Source: Pararhodobacter zhoushanensis
GTDB lineage: Bacteria; Pseudomonadota; Alphaproteobacteria; Rhodobacterales; Rhodobacteraceae
NCBI RefSeq assembly: GCF_025949695.1
Contig: NZ_JAPDFL010000001.1
Location: forward strand, 395,001 to 459,000
DNA length: 64,000 nucleotides
Direction: 5' to 3'
Shown here: piece by piece, positions 19,228-28,816 of the stretch
Position numbering within the stretch: position 1 is the stretch's first letter
Layout: each line of letters opens with the position of its first letter
Translations under genes and position numbers: made by a program
The notes under the pieces: model-generated
The model's input: only the letters and a program-made list of their open reading frames with translations
Database searches by the model: none
What the model was told of the DNA's origin: nothing

Positions 19228-19869
19228 ATGGAAATCACCTCGAACGCTGGCACCTACAGCGCCAATTCCCGACAGCAGACCCCGACGCAGACGGATTATC
19301 AGACGTTTCTGAACATGCTGACCGTGCAGATCCAGAATCAGGACCCGCTCAACCCGATGGACCCGTCGGATTTCGCCGTGCAGCTGGCGACGTTTTCGTC
19401 GGTCGAGCAACAGACCTATACCAATCAGCTGCTCAGCTCGATGCTGGGCCAGACCGGGCTTGCCGATCTGGGCGGCTGGGTGGGGATGGAAGCGCGGATT
19501 TACGGCGGGGCGCATTTCGACGGCACGCCGATCGCCCTGACGCCCGACCCGGCGCTGGGGGCGGATGAGGTCAATCTCATCGTGCGCGACAGCACCGGTG
19601 CTATCGTCGACACCCGCAGCCTGGACCCCGAAACGCAGAGCTACAGCTGGGACGGGCTGGACCGCGACGGGGCCGCGCTGCCCGAGGGCACCTATTCGTT
19701 CGAGCTGGAGTCAAAGCTGGAGGGCGACACGCTCGATTCGCAACCCGTCGCGGCCTATATGCCGGTGCTTGAAGCGCGGTTTGAGGGTGGCATGACGCTG
19801 CTGGTGCTGCCGGGCGGGCTGTATGTGGACAGCACTCAGGTCACCGGGTTGCGCCGCCCCCTGGCGTGA
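19228..19869 (+). CDS. flgD: Flagellar hook assembly (cap) protein FlgD
   Basis: A 213-residue hook-cap scaffold. The N-terminal FLNMLTVQIQNQDPLNPMDPSDFAVQLATFSSVEQQ is the conserved FlgD export and capping region. It is followed by a FlgD Ig-like fold (TQSYSWDGLDRDGAALPEGTYSFELE). It starts nine bases after fliK behind GAGAGGAC, so the two are cotranscribed, a usual fliK-flgD pair. It is convergent with ubiB, five bases apart, without room for a terminator. Confidence 0.95.
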   Translation: MEITSNAGTYSANSRQQTPTQTDYQTFLNMLTVQIQNQDPLNPMDPSDFAVQLATFSSVEQQTYTNQLLSSMLGQTGLADLGGWVGMEARIYGGAHFDGTPIALTPDPALGADEVNLIVRDSTGAIVDTRSLDPETQSYSWDGLDRDGAALPEGTYSFELESKLEGDTLDSQPVAAYMPVLEARFEGGMTLLVLPGGLYVDSTQVTGLRRPLA

Positions 19870-19874
19870 TCGCC

Positions 19875-21404
19875 TTAGAAGTACAGCACCGTCAGCAACC
19901 CGGCCCAGGCCACAGCGGCCCCGGCGACGAACCAGCCCAGCGCGGCCAGCGAGCGGCCCTGCGGCGCGGGCGGTTCGGGCTGGCGCAGGCGCAGCAACGC
20001 GGTATCCACAGCGCCCGGCAAATGCGGGCCGAACCGGCCGAGCACGGTCATCGTGCGACGCAGATCGCGCAGGAAGGCGGCGGGCCCCAGCGTGGTGCGG
20101 ATGTAATCCTCGACCACCGGCTGCGCGACATGCCAGATGTTGATCGACGGGTTGAGCGAGCGTGAGACCCCCTCGACCACGACCATGGTGCGTTGCAGCA
20201 AGATCAGCTCGGTGCGGGTTTCCATGCCGAAACGCTCGGTCACCTCGAACAGGTAATTGAGCAGTCGTGCCATCGAGATATGGTCGGCGTCCATGCCAAA
20301 GATCGGCTCGCCGACCGAGCGCAGGGCGCGGGCGAATTCGTCGATGTCACGGTCGGCGGGGACGTAGCCGGCCTCGAAATGAACCTCGGCGACGCGGCGA
20401 TAATCCTTGCGGATGAAACCGAACAGGATCTCGGCATAGACGCGGCGGGTGTATTCGTCGATCTGCCCCATGATGCCGAAATCATAGGCGATCAGGTCGC
20501 CATTCGCGCTGACCTTCAGGTTGCCCTGATGCATGTCGCCGTGGAAATACCCGTCGCGCAGCGCGTGTTTGAGGAACAGCTGCAGCACCCGCTCGCCCAT
20601 CTCGGCGCGGTCGACGCCCAGCGCGTCGATGGCGGCGTTATCGCCCAGTGAGACCCCCTCGGCCCAGCCCAGCGTCATCACCGAGCGCGCCGACAGGTGC
20701 CACACCGGGCGCGGCACGCGGAAACCGGCGTCGCCTTCGGTATTGGCGGCAAATTCGGCGGCGGCGGCGGTTTCCAGACGCAGGTCCAGCTCCCCCATGA
20801 CCACGCCCTCAAAATGCGCGATCACCTCGATCGGGCGCAGGCGGCGGGTCGAGGGCAGCAGGCGCGCAACCATCCCGGCGGCGAAATAGAAGGCGTCGAT
20901 GTCGCGCCGGAAGGCGCGCACGATGCCGGGTCGCAGCACTTTCACCGCGACCTCTTCGCCGGTTCCGGCGACGCGCGCATGGTGAACCTGCGCGATCGAG
21001 GCGGCGGCGACCGGCTCGCTGAATTCCGAGAACATCTCGTCGACCGGGCGTTCCAGCTCGGCCTCGATCATCGCGCGGGCCTGCGCCTGCGGGAAGGGCG
21101 GCAGCTTGTCCTGCAGATAGCGCAGCTGGTTGGCCAGATCGGGGCCGACGATATCGGGGCGCGTCGACAGGATCTGGCCGAATTTGATATAGGCCGGGCC
21201 CAGCGCGGTCAGCGCGCGGGTGACCGGCGGCAGCGCCGGGTCGCCCTTCAGCCCCAGCCACGCAAACGGCCAGCCCATCACGCGGGCGACAAAGCGCAAC
21301 CGCGGCGGCACGCTCATCGCTTCCAGCACCACACGCATCGCGCCGGTGCGCTCGAACGTGGCGCCGGTGCGGATCAGCCGCCAGATGTTGTGCGGGCCTC
21401 TCAC
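19875..21404 (-). CDS. ubiB: Ubiquinone biosynthesis kinase-like protein UbiB
   Basis: A 509-residue atypical kinase/ATPase of the ABC1/ADCK family, needed for ubiquinone synthesis. The diagnostic KxGQ motif is in YIKFGQILSTRPD, the nucleotide-binding Lys in EVAVKVLRPG, and the catalytic-loop equivalent is FHGDMHQGNLKV followed by YDFGIMGQI. The C-terminus ends with a hydrophobic hairpin anchor (SLAALGWFVAGAAVAWAGLLTVLYF region). The start lies two bases after the ubiE stop, so ubiE-ubiB form an operon. No coenzyme-Q methyltransferase partner other than UbiE is in the window. Confidence 0.96.
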   Translation of the reverse strand: MRGPHNIWRLIRTGATFERTGAMRVVLEAMSVPPRLRFVARVMGWPFAWLGLKGDPALPPVTRALTALGPAYIKFGQILSTRPDIVGPDLANQLRYLQDKLPPFPQAQARAMIEAELERPVDEMFSEFSEPVAAASIAQVHHARVAGTGEEVAVKVLRPGIVRAFRRDIDAFYFAAGMVARLLPSTRRLRPIEVIAHFEGVVMGELDLRLETAAAAEFAANTEGDAGFRVPRPVWHLSARSVMTLGWAEGVSLGDNAAIDALGVDRAEMGERVLQLFLKHALRDGYFHGDMHQGNLKVSANGDLIAYDFGIMGQIDEYTRRVYAEILFGFIRKDYRRVAEVHFEAGYVPADRDIDEFARALRSVGEPIFGMDADHISMARLLNYLFEVTERFGMETRTELILLQRTMVVVEGVSRSLNPSINIWHVAQPVVEDYIRTTLGPAAFLRDLRRTMTVLGRFGPHLPGAVDTALLRLRQPEPPAPQGRSLAALGWFVAGAAVAWAGLLTVLYF

Positions 21405-21405
21405 G

Positions 21406-22158
21406 TCAGAGCTTCCAGCCCGAATGCAGCGCGGCGATGCCCATGGTCAGGTTGCGGTACTTCACCTGACCGAAGCCCGCGTCGCGGATCATCGCGGCGA
21501 AGGTCTCCTGGTCAGGGAACTTGCGGATCGATTCGACCAGATACTGATAGCTGTCGCGATCGCCCGCCACCAACTGCCCCATGCGCGGGATCACGTTGAA
21601 GGAATAGAGATCATAGGCTTTCTGCATCATCTCATTGGGGATCTGGCTGAACTCCAGCACCATCAGCCGCCCGCCGGGTTTGAGCACGCGGTAGGCCTCG
21701 GCCAGCGCGTCGGGGATGCGGGTCACGTTCCGGATGCCGAAGCTGATGGTGTAGACGTCGTAGGTATTGGCTTCGAGCGGCAGCGCCATCGCGTCGCCGA
21801 CCACCCAGTCCAGCCGTCCGGCCAGTTGCTCGGCCTCGGCGCGCTTGCGGCCCTCTTCCAGCATCGGCGCGGTCATATCCAGCACGGTCGCTTGTGACCC
21901 CTGCCCCGCCCGGTTCAGGAACCGGAACGCCACGTCACCGGTGCCCCCGGCCACGTCGAGCAGGCGCTGGCCGGGCCGGGGCGCCAGCCAGTCCATCATC
22001 GCGTCTTTCCAGACACGGTGAATCCCCATGCTCATCAGATCGTTCATCACGTCATACTTGGACGCAACGGAACTGAAGACGCCATGGACCATGCCGGCCT
22101 TGTCGTCCTCATCAACGGTCTGAAAACCAAAATGCGTCTGGCGATTGTCCGGGCTCAT
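21406..22158 (-). CDS. ubiE: Demethylmenaquinone/2-methoxy-6-polyprenyl-1,4-benzoquinol methylase
   Basis: A 250-residue SAM-dependent C-methyltransferase of ubiquinone biosynthesis. Signature parts are [27 protein letters not shown], the SAM loop [15 protein letters not shown] and the [20 protein letters not shown] block. Length and both UbiE signatures are normal. It is divergent from mutM and leads the ubiE-ubiB operon, the common Rhodobacteraceae arrangement. Confidence 0.97.
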   Translation of the reverse strand: MSPDNRQTHFGFQTVDEDDKAGMVHGVFSSVASKYDVMNDLMSMGIHRVWKDAMMDWLAPRPGQRLLDVAGGTGDVAFRFLNRAGQGSQATVLDMTAPMLEEGRKRAEAEQLAGRLDWVVGDAMALPLEANTYDVYTISFGIRNVTRIPDALAEAYRVLKPGGRLMVLEFSQIPNEMMQKAYDLYSFNVIPRMGQLVAGDRDSYQYLVESIRKFPDQETFAAMIRDAGFGQVKYRNLTMGIAALHSGWKL

Positions 22159-22239
22159 GGCGCCCCCCTGATCTTGCGCGTCGCCTCTCCTTAGCCGAGG
22201 ATGGCGGTCCTCACAATGCGACCCCTGCGCATTGCCAGA

Positions 22240-22254
22240 ATGGAGCGCCCCTTG
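22240..22254 (+). promoter_or_regulatory. Ribosome-binding site that fixes the TTG start of mutM
   Basis: GGAG lies about seven bases before TTG at 22252. The next codon encodes the Pro that must become the N-terminal nucleophile of MutM, so the TTG is the functional start although in-frame ATG codons lie upstream. Confidence 0.7.
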
Positions 22255-23115
22255 CCCGAATTACCCGAGGTGGAAACCGTCCGCCGTGGCCTTGCCCCGG
22301 CGATGGAGGGTCAGCGCATCGCGCTGGCCGAGGTCCGACGGCCCGATCTGCGCTGGCCCTTCCCCGAACGCATGGCCGAACGCCTGACCGGCGCGCGCGT
22401 TGACCGGCTGCGCCGGCGGTCGAAATACATTCTGGCCGATCTGGACACGGGCGAATCGCTGCTGATCCATCTGGGGATGAGCGGGCGGATGACGGTGTCA
22501 GGGCTGGCGGCGCCCTATGTGCCGGGGCAGTTCCACCACCAGCACCCGATGCCGGAAAAACACGACCATGTGGTGTTCGACATGGAGGGCGGCGCGCGTG
22601 TGACCTTCAACGATCCGCGCCGCTTTGGCGCGATGGACCTGATGCCGACGGCGACGGCGGACAGCCATCCGCTGCTGGCGGCGCTGGGGCCGGAACCGCT
22701 GGGCAACGAATTCAGCGCCGATCTGCTGGCGCTGAAACTGGCCGGGCGCAAAGGGCCGATCAAGGCGCTGCTGCTGGATCAGAAGCTGGTGGCAGGCCTG
22801 GGCAATATCTATGTCTGCGAGGCGCTTCACCGCGCCCATATCCACCCCGAACGCGCGGGCGGAAAGATCGCGCGGGCAGAGCTGGACGTGCTGGCCACCG
22901 AGATCCGGCTGGTGCTGCAAGAGGCGATCGAGGCGGGCGGCTCCAGCCTGCGCGATTACCGGCAGGCCGATGGCGAGCTGGGCTATTTCCAGCATTCCTT
23001 CCGCGTCTATGACCGCGAAACCCAGCCCTGCCCCACCCCCGGCTGCACCGGAACCATCGCGCGCATCGTGCAAAGCGGGCGCTCCAGCTACTATTGTTCG
23101 CGCTGTCAGAGATAG
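22252..23115 (+). CDS. mutM: Formamidopyrimidine-DNA glycosylase (Fpg)
   Basis: A base-excision repair enzyme that removes 8-oxoguanine and formamidopyrimidines and cleaves by beta,delta-elimination, 287 residues. After initiator removal the protein begins [13 protein letters not shown], with Pro as the Schiff-base nucleophile, so the start must be the TTG at 22252. The [10 protein letters not shown] loop holds the beta-zone Lys/Met region, [18 protein letters not shown] the helix-two-turn-helix, and the last 30 residues a four-Cys zinc finger (CPTPGC ... YYCSRC). Divergent from ubiE; mutY and nth elsewhere in the window complete the repair set. Confidence 0.97.
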   Translation: MPELPEVETVRRGLAPAMEGQRIALAEVRRPDLRWPFPERMAERLTGARVDRLRRRSKYILADLDTGESLLIHLGMSGRMTVSGLAAPYVPGQFHHQHPMPEKHDHVVFDMEGGARVTFNDPRRFGAMDLMPTATADSHPLLAALGPEPLGNEFSADLLALKLAGRKGPIKALLLDQKLVAGLGNIYVCEALHRAHIHPERAGGKIARAELDVLATEIRLVLQEAIEAGGSSLRDYRQADGELGYFQHSFRVYDRETQPCPTPGCTGTIARIVQSGRSSYYCSRCQR

Positions 23116-23175
23116 CTTGAACCCCTGTCCCATCCTGCTAGACACGGGTCCGGAAACGACCACAGGGAACCCCTC

Positions 23176-23952
23176 ATGGCGTACGAAACCATTCTCGTCG
23201 AAATCGCTCAGCATGTTGCCGTGATTCGACTGAATCGGCCTGAAGCTCTCAATGCCCTGAACTCGCAGCTGCTGAGCGAACTGGCCGAGGCTCTCAAAGC
23301 CGCAGACAAGAACGACAAGGTGCGGTGCATCGTGCTCACCGGCTCGGAAAAGGCGTTCGCCGCCGGGGCTGATATCAGCGAGATGGCACCGAAGTCCTTT
23401 GTCGACGTGTTCACCGAAGACTTCTTTGCCCCCGAATCCGAGGTCATCATGGCCGTCCGCAAGCCGATCATCGCGGCGGTGTCGGGTTATGCGCTGGGAG
23501 GTGGCTGTGAACTGGCGATGATGTGCGACTTCATCATCTGCGCGGAAAACGCCAAATTCGGCCAGCCCGAGATCAATCTGGGCGTTGTCGCCGGGATCGG
23601 TGGCACGCAGCGCCTGACCCGTCTGGTGGGCAAGTCCAAGGCGATGGACATGCACCTGACCGGCCGCTTCATGGATGCCGAAGAGGCCGAGCGTTCGGGG
23701 CTGGTCAGCCGCGTCGTGCCGACCAAGAAACTGATGGAAGAAGCGCTGGGTGCGGCGCAGAAGATCGCGTCCAAGTCGGGGCTGGCGGCAAAAGTGGTCA
23801 AAGAGGCGGTCAACCGCAGCTATGAGACCACGCTGCGCGAAGGCCTGCTGTTCGAACGCCGGGTGTTCCACGCCCTGTTCGCCAGCGAAGACCAGAAAGA
23901 GGGCATGAGCGCCTTCCTTGAGAAGCGCGAAGCGCAGTTCCGCGACCGCTGA
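23176..23952 (+). CDS. Enoyl-CoA hydratase
   Basis: A 258-residue crotonase-family enzyme hydrating trans-2-enoyl-CoA in beta-oxidation. The CoA and oxyanion segments are [15 protein letters not shown] and [14 protein letters not shown]; catalytic glutamates lie in [19 protein letters not shown]. This close match to the short-chain enoyl-CoA hydratase pattern makes the reaction likely, though substrate chain length cannot be read. It has its own terminator and precedes rpsT, the conserved Rhodobacteraceae order upstream of dnaA. Confidence 0.92.
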   Translation: MAYETILVEIAQHVAVIRLNRPEALNALNSQLLSELAEALKAADKNDKVRCIVLTGSEKAFAAGADISEMAPKSFVDVFTEDFFAPESEVIMAVRKPIIAAVSGYALGGGCELAMMCDFIICAENAKFGQPEINLGVVAGIGGTQRLTRLVGKSKAMDMHLTGRFMDAEEAERSGLVSRVVPTKKLMEEALGAAQKIASKSGLAAKVVKEAVNRSYETTLREGLLFERRVFHALFASEDQKEGMSAFLEKREAQFRDR

Positions 23953-23966
23953 TCCTGCAAGACCTG

Positions 23967-23990
23967 AGGGGGAGGCGATTCCCCCTTTCC
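23967..23990 (+). terminator. Intrinsic terminator after enoyl-CoA hydratase
   Basis: AGGGGGA pairs with TCCCCCT around a six-base loop, followed by a T/C-rich run, 15 bases after the stop. Confidence 0.7.
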
Positions 23991-24124
23991 TTTGGTGCGC
24001 GTTTGCTTTAATCGCCACCGTCACATGCGCGTGGGCCCGCTTAAGGCGAGAATCGACCTGATCCTGAGGGATTGGTGGGTCTGTGCGCGAAGATATTGTA
24101 ACAGACCCGGAAAGAGCCCAGACC

Positions 24125-24391
24125 ATGGCCAATACGTCACAATCCCAAAAACGCGCCCGTCAGGCGGACGCCCGCTTTGAAATCAACAAAGCCCGCCGCT
24201 CGCGCATCCGCACCTATTTGCGCAAAGTGGAAGAAGCGATTGCCTCGGGCGACGCTGAAGTCGCCAAAGCTGCCCTGATCGAAGTGCAGCCCGAGCTGGC
24301 GCGTGGCGTTTCCAAAGGCGTTCTGCACAAGAATACCGCGTCGCGGAAAATGTCGCGCCTTGCGTCGCGCGTGAAATCGCTGACCGCCTGA
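24125..24391 (+). CDS. rpsT: 30S ribosomal protein S20
   Basis: An 88-residue S20, binding 16S rRNA early in 30S assembly. [20 protein letters not shown], a [18 protein letters not shown] helix and [22 protein letters not shown] give the normal three-helix layout with many Lys/Arg. I chose the ATG at 24125 over the upstream extension because the mature protein starts ANT/ANHKS-like and an AAAGAGCCC ribosome site precedes it. A terminator follows directly. Confidence 0.97.
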   Translation: MANTSQSQKRARQADARFEINKARRSRIRTYLRKVEEAIASGDAEVAKAALIEVQPELARGVSKGVLHKNTASRKMSRLASRVKSLTA

Positions 24392-24421
24392 TATTCAAAG
24401 GCTAAGCCCTTGATAAGTAAA

Positions 24422-24452
24422 GAAAAAGCGCGCCCTTGGTGCGCTTTTTTGC
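24422..24452 (+). terminator. Intrinsic terminator of rpsT
   Basis: AAAAAGCGC pairs with GCGCTTTTT around a loop, followed by TTGCG, 31 bases after the rpsT stop. Confidence 0.85.
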
Positions 24453-24839
24453 GTTACGCGCCCGTCACTGTGGCACGAAAACTACGCCCAAACCGATTCC
24501 TTTCACCCCCGGTCCTGTCAAGCAAGTTGTTCGGTTGATGCCGCTGCGCGCACCGGGATAGCGTGGTCTTGCGATTCACAAAGCCCTTGGGGGGGTCACG
24601 TCAGAAGCGCCTCGATCTGTCACCTCGCGCCACTGCGGTCCGAGGGGGTGTGTCGTGTCGCCTATCGGCCCGGAAGACTGCCTCCGGTGTCTCCTGATCC
24701 CCTTTTGCCCGCGCGCCGCTTTTGCAAGCGGTGTCTCTGGTCGACTGCGTCGCCTTTCGGCAACCCGGATTAACCGGGCGTCATAAAAATGAAATACTTC
24801 CGCACCTCTGCCGGTGCGGCACTTTTGGGTCGGGACAGA
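24453..24839. other. dnaA leader region, no gene and no DnaA-box cluster
   Basis: This 387-base stretch holds the dnaA promoter. I looked for TTATCCACA-like DnaA boxes and an AT-rich unwinding segment and saw neither; the region stays GC-rich. A lone TTAACC half-site (near 24769) could be a CtrA half-site but has no N7 partner. The replication origin is therefore not visible here. Confidence 0.5.
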
Positions 24840-26231
24840 ATGACAAACGCGGTGTGGGGCAATGTACGCAACAAGATCAAGGAACAGGTCGGCGACCACA
24901 ATTTCATAACCTGGATCGCACCGCTTGAGCTGAGCGCGGTTGAAGACGGCGTTGCGCACCTGACCGCGCCGACCAACTTCATCGCCAATTGGGTGAACCG
25001 CAACTTTGCGGACCCGATGCTGCGTGCGATGGGTGCCGCCGGCATGCCCGCCCAGCGGATCGAGATCGCCGTGCAGGTCCGCGCCCCCGGTGCCGCCGCC
25101 CCCGTCGCGCAGCAGCCCGCGCCCGCCCCGGCACCGCCCAGCTATATCGCGCCGACCCGCGCCGCTGCGCCCGGCAAAGGCGACGACGAGCTGCCCGCAG
25201 CGCCGCTGGACGCGCGCTTTACCTTCGACAATTTCGTCGTCGGCAAACCCAACGCGCTGGCCCATGCCGCCGCCCGCCGGGTCGCCGAGGGCGCTGCCGT
25301 CAGCTTCAACCCGCTGTTCCTGTATGGCGGCGTCGGCTTGGGCAAGACGCACCTGATGCACGCCATCGCGTGGGAAATTCAGTCCCGCAACCCCGAAGCC
25401 CGCGTGATGTATCTGAGCGCCGAGCAGTTCATGTACCGCTTCGTGCAGGCCCTGCGCGACCGCCAGACGCTTGATTTCAAAAGCCTGTTCCGTTCGGTAG
25501 ATATCCTGATGGTCGATGACGTGCAGTTCATCGCCGGCAAGGAATCGACGCAGGAAGAATTCTTCCACACGTTCAACGCGCTGATCGACCAGAACAAGCA
25601 GATCATCATTTCGGCCGACCGCGCGCCCGGAGAGATCAAGGATCTGGAAGAACGCATCAAGAGCCGGTTGCAATCGGGGCTGGTGGTCGATCTGCACCCG
25701 ACCGATTACGAACTGCGCTTGGGCATCCTGCAGCAAAAAGCCGAGATGAACCGCGCCAACTATGGCGACGTGGCGATCAACTCGGACGTGCTGGAGTTCC
25801 TGGCCCACCGAATCACCAACAACGTCCGCGTGCTCGAAGGTGCGCTGACCCGCCTGCTGGCCCTTGCGTCGCTTCTGGGCCGCGACATCACGCTGGACAT
25901 GACGCAGGACTGCCTTGCCGACATCCTGCGCTCGTCCGAGCGCAAGGTCACGGTCGAGGAAATTCAGCGCAAGGTGGCCGAGCATTACAACATCCGCCTC
26001 AGCGACATGATCGGCCCCAAGCGCCTGCGCACCATCGCGCGGCCGCGTCAGGTGGCGATGTATCTGTCCAAGCAGATGACCACCCGCTCGCTGCCCGATA
26101 TCGGCCGCCGCTTTGGCGGGCGCGACCACACCACAATCCTGCACGGCGTGCGCAAAGTCGAAGAACTGCGCGCATCCGACAGCCAACTGGCCGAAGACCT
26201 TGAATTGCTGCGCCGTCTTCTGGAAAGCTGA
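24840..26231 (+). CDS. dnaA: Chromosomal replication initiator protein DnaA
   Basis: AAA+ initiator that opens oriC, 463 residues from the chosen start. Domain I is MTNAVWGNVRNKIKEQVGDHNF onwards; a Pro/Ala linker (about 80-115) is domain II. The AAA+ core carries Walker A GGVGLGKTHL, Walker B ILMVDDVQF and sensor regions, and domain IV carries the DNA-binding signature GGRDHTTILHG. I prefer 24840 because homologues begin MTxxxWGxV; an in-frame ATG at 24789 would add 17 residues (MKYFRTSAGAALLGRDR). dnaN follows 105 bases later. Confidence 0.97.
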   Translation: MTNAVWGNVRNKIKEQVGDHNFITWIAPLELSAVEDGVAHLTAPTNFIANWVNRNFADPMLRAMGAAGMPAQRIEIAVQVRAPGAAAPVAQQPAPAPAPPSYIAPTRAAAPGKGDDELPAAPLDARFTFDNFVVGKPNALAHAAARRVAEGAAVSFNPLFLYGGVGLGKTHLMHAIAWEIQSRNPEARVMYLSAEQFMYRFVQALRDRQTLDFKSLFRSVDILMVDDVQFIAGKESTQEEFFHTFNALIDQNKQIIISADRAPGEIKDLEERIKSRLQSGLVVDLHPTDYELRLGILQQKAEMNRANYGDVAINSDVLEFLAHRITNNVRVLEGALTRLLALASLLGRDITLDMTQDCLADILRSSERKVTVEEIQRKVAEHYNIRLSDMIGPKRLRTIARPRQVAMYLSKQMTTRSLPDIGRRFGGRDHTTILHGVRKVEELRASDSQLAEDLELLRRLLES

Positions 26232-26336
26232 CCTTGACGTGGCCCTCAAAGGGCCGCAAACAAACAGGAACAAAAACAGACTGGCCGGGCCGATGACTTA
26301 TCGGCACCGGCCAGACGTGTCGGAGAGGGTTTGGAA

Positions 26337-27455
26337 ATGAAGCTCAGCATCGAACGCGCAACGCTGTTGAAGGCCGTCGCGCAGGCGCAGTCGGTGGTCG
26401 AGCGTCGCAATACCATCCCGATCCTGGCCAACGTGCTGATCGAGGCCGAAGGCTCGACCGTCAGCTTCAGGGCCACCGATCTGGATATCGAGGTCGTCGA
26501 CAAGGCCGCCGCCATGGTCGAACGCGCCGGGGCGACCACCGTGTCGGCGGTCATGCTGCATGAAATCGTGCGCAAACTGCCCGATGGCGCGCTGGTCTCG
26601 CTGACCGACGACCAACGCACCGGCCGGCTGACGGTGGAAGCAGGGCGCTCGACCTTCGCGCTGGCCACCCTGCCGCGCGAAGATTTCCCGGTGATGGCCT
26701 CGTCCGAGTATCAGAGCAATTTCTCGGCCAAGGCGGGCGATCTGCGCCGTCTGTTCGAGAAGTCGAAATTCGCCATCTCGACCGAGGAAACCCGCTATTA
26801 CCTCAACGGCGTCTACATGCATGTGGCCGAGGGCGAAGACGGTCGCGTGCTGCGCTGCGTCGCCACCGATGGCCACCGTCTGGCCCGCATCGACACGCCG
26901 CTGCCGGAAGCGGCCGTGGGCATGCCGGGCGTGATCGTGCCGCGCAAGACGGTGAATGAGCTGCGCAAGCTGCTGGATGATGACGAGGCCGACATCGCGA
27001 TTTCGGTGTCGGAAACCAAGGTGCGCTTTGCCACACCGGAAATCGCCCTGACCTCGAAGGTCATCGACGGCACCTTCCCCGATTACACGCGGGTGATTCC
27101 CGTCGGCAATACCAAGCGGCTGGAAGTGGATGCGTCCGATTTCGCCAAGGCGGTGGACCGCGTGGCGACGGTGTCCTCTGAGCGCTCGCGCGCGGTCAAG
27201 CTGATCCTGGAAGAGGACAAGCTGACGCTGAGCGTCAATGCCCCCGACAGCGGCACCGCCGAGGAAGAGCTGGTCGTGGCCTATGGCGACGAACGGCTGG
27301 AGATCGGCTTCAACGCCAAATACCTGCTGGAAATCGCCAGCCAGATTGACCGCGAGAACGCCGTGTTCATGTTCAACTCGTCAGGCGAACCGGCGCTGGT
27401 GCGCGAAGGCTCTGATGCCTCGGCGGTGTATGTCGTGATGCCGATGCGGGTGTAA
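26337..27455 (+). CDS. dnaN: DNA polymerase III beta sliding clamp
   Basis: A 372-residue processivity clamp, dimerising into a ring around DNA. The three clamp domains are visible: MKLSIERATLLKAVAQAQSVVERRNTIPIL, then LPREDFPVM, RYYLNGVYMH and CVATDGHRLARID in domain 2, and the C-terminal YVVMPMRV that contributes the partner-binding pocket. The ATG at 26337 is preferred over a TTG two codons earlier. It lies between dnaA and recF in the standard order. The transcript ends in a hairpin that is part of the hairpin-tail element. Confidence 0.98.
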   Translation: MKLSIERATLLKAVAQAQSVVERRNTIPILANVLIEAEGSTVSFRATDLDIEVVDKAAAMVERAGATTVSAVMLHEIVRKLPDGALVSLTDDQRTGRLTVEAGRSTFALATLPREDFPVMASSEYQSNFSAKAGDLRRLFEKSKFAISTEETRYYLNGVYMHVAEGEDGRVLRCVATDGHRLARIDTPLPEAAVGMPGVIVPRKTVNELRKLLDDDEADIAISVSETKVRFATPEIALTSKVIDGTFPDYTRVIPVGNTKRLEVDASDFAKAVDRVATVSSERSRAVKLILEEDKLTLSVNAPDSGTAEEELVVAYGDERLEIGFNAKYLLEIASQIDRENAVFMFNSSGEPALVREGSDASAVYVVMPMRV

Positions 27456-27459
27456 AGAA

Positions 27460-27524
27460 AGGGGGCTTTCCGCCCCCTCGCCTTCGGCTCGCCCCCCGAG
27501 GATATTTGCAGAGCAAAGAAGCGG
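27460..27524 (+). repeat. Hairpin-tail 3' element, copy 2
   Basis: Begins five bases after dnaN. The hairpin GGGGGC-TTTCC-GCCCCC is followed by a GCC/GGC pair, then CCCCCCGAGGATATTTGC and AGAGCAAAGAAGCGG. Sense orientation with dnaN. It probably acts as the dnaN terminator or mRNA 3' end. Confidence 0.8.
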
Positions 27525-27727
27525 GCAATTTGAATCGAATTGTCTGCGTCCTTTGACGGCGACCACGGCCTCCTGGCGGCGCTGGAAGCATCCGCATCAA
27601 GACCCCACCCGGGGCCGCCGGGTCACACGCGCGATTGCAAGCGATGATCCGGTGTCTGAATTGGGCCTTGTCGCAAGACGAGGCCCTTTCCATTGCGGTT
27701 ACGCGCGTTGTTGCTTAACCCTCTCGC

Positions 27728-28816
27728 ATGACCCTGCACCTTGCCCAGCTTACCCTCTCGCAGTTCCGCTCGCATCCGCGGGCCGAGGTGGCGTTCGACG
27801 GGCGGCCCGTGGTGCTGTATGGCGACAACGGGGCGGGCAAGACCAATCTGCTTGAGGCGATTTCCCTGCTCAGCCCCGGTCGCGGGCTGCGCCGCGCCGC
27901 GCCCGAGGAGTTGATCGGCCAACCCGCCGCACTGGGCTGGAAGATCAGCGCCGAGTTGCACCGGGGTGCGACCCCGCATGAGATCGAAACCACCGCCAGC
28001 CCCGGCTCCAGCCGCACCGTGCGCATCGACGGCAAGCTGGCGACGCAGACGGCGCTGGGGCGGCTGGCGGCGATGCTGTGGCTGACGCCGGCGATGGACC
28101 GGCTGTGGATCGAAGCCTCCGAGGGGCGGCGGCGGTTCCTCGACCGACTGGTGCTCGGGTTCGAGCCGGACCATGCCGAGGCCACGCTGGCCTATGAAAA
28201 AGCCATGCGCGAGCGCAATCGCCTGCTGCGGGAAGGCGTCACCGATCCCGCGTGGTACGGCGCGCTGGAGCAGCAGATGGCGACGTCTGGCACGCAGGTG
28301 ACGCAGAACCGCCGCGCCACGCTCGACCGTCTGGCGAAGGCGGCGGACCCGGCCAGCCCCTTCCCGCAGGCCGATCTGTCGCTGGCGGATGACAGCCCCG
28401 ACGATCTGGCCCCCGCACTGGCCGAAGGCCGCCGCCGCGATATGGCTGCCGGGCGCACGCTTATCGGCCCGCACCGCGCCGATCTGAGCGCGCTGTGGGC
28501 CGCCCGCGCCCGCCCCGCCGCGCAATGCTCGACCGGCGAGCAAAAGGCGCTGCTGATCGCGACGATCCTTGCCCATGCCCGCGCGCTGCATCAAGACAGC
28601 GGCCACGCGCCACTGCTCTTGCTCGACGAGGTTGCCGCACATCTGGATGACGGCCGCCGCGCCGCGCTTTATGATGCGCTGTGTGATCTGGGCGCGCAGG
28701 CTTTCCTGACCGGCACCGGCCCCGAGCTGTTCACGCCGCTGGGCCCGCGTGCCCAAGCTTTCCGACTTACCGAAACTGGCGGCCAGTCCCGCCTGACCCA
28801 AGAGGAACTGCCATGA
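27728..28816 (+). CDS. recF: DNA replication and repair protein RecF
   Basis: A 362-residue SMC-like ATPase that helps load RecA at gaps. Walker A is YGDNGAGKTNLLEAISLLSPGRGLR; the N-terminal LTLSQFRSH and the C-terminal signature (CSTGEQKALLIATILA) with Walker B LLLLDEVAAHLD are typical. The start at 27728 has no strong Shine-Dalgarno, as often for recF. The stop overlaps the next gene's ATG by four bases, so a VOC protein is cotranscribed with recF. Confidence 0.96.
   Translation: MTLHLAQLTLSQFRSHPRAEVAFDGRPVVLYGDNGAGKTNLLEAISLLSPGRGLRRAAPEELIGQPAALGWKISAELHRGATPHEIETTASPGSSRTVRIDGKLATQTALGRLAAMLWLTPAMDRLWIEASEGRRRFLDRLVLGFEPDHAEATLAYEKAMRERNRLLREGVTDPAWYGALEQQMATSGTQVTQNRRATLDRLAKAADPASPFPQADLSLADDSPDDLAPALAEGRRRDMAAGRTLIGPHRADLSALWAARARPAAQCSTGEQKALLIATILAHARALHQDSGHAPLLLLDEVAAHLDDGRRAALYDALCDLGAQAFLTGTGPELFTPLGPRAQAFRLTETGGQSRLTQEELP

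Noticed and set aside
24769..24790. CtrA half-site upstream of dnaA
   Set aside because: Only one TTAACC half-site with no second TTAA at seven-base spacing, so not counted as a box.
24392..24840. Possible replication origin next to dnaA
   Set aside because: No DnaA-box cluster or AT-rich unwinding region was seen; in many alphaproteobacteria the origin is not beside dnaA.
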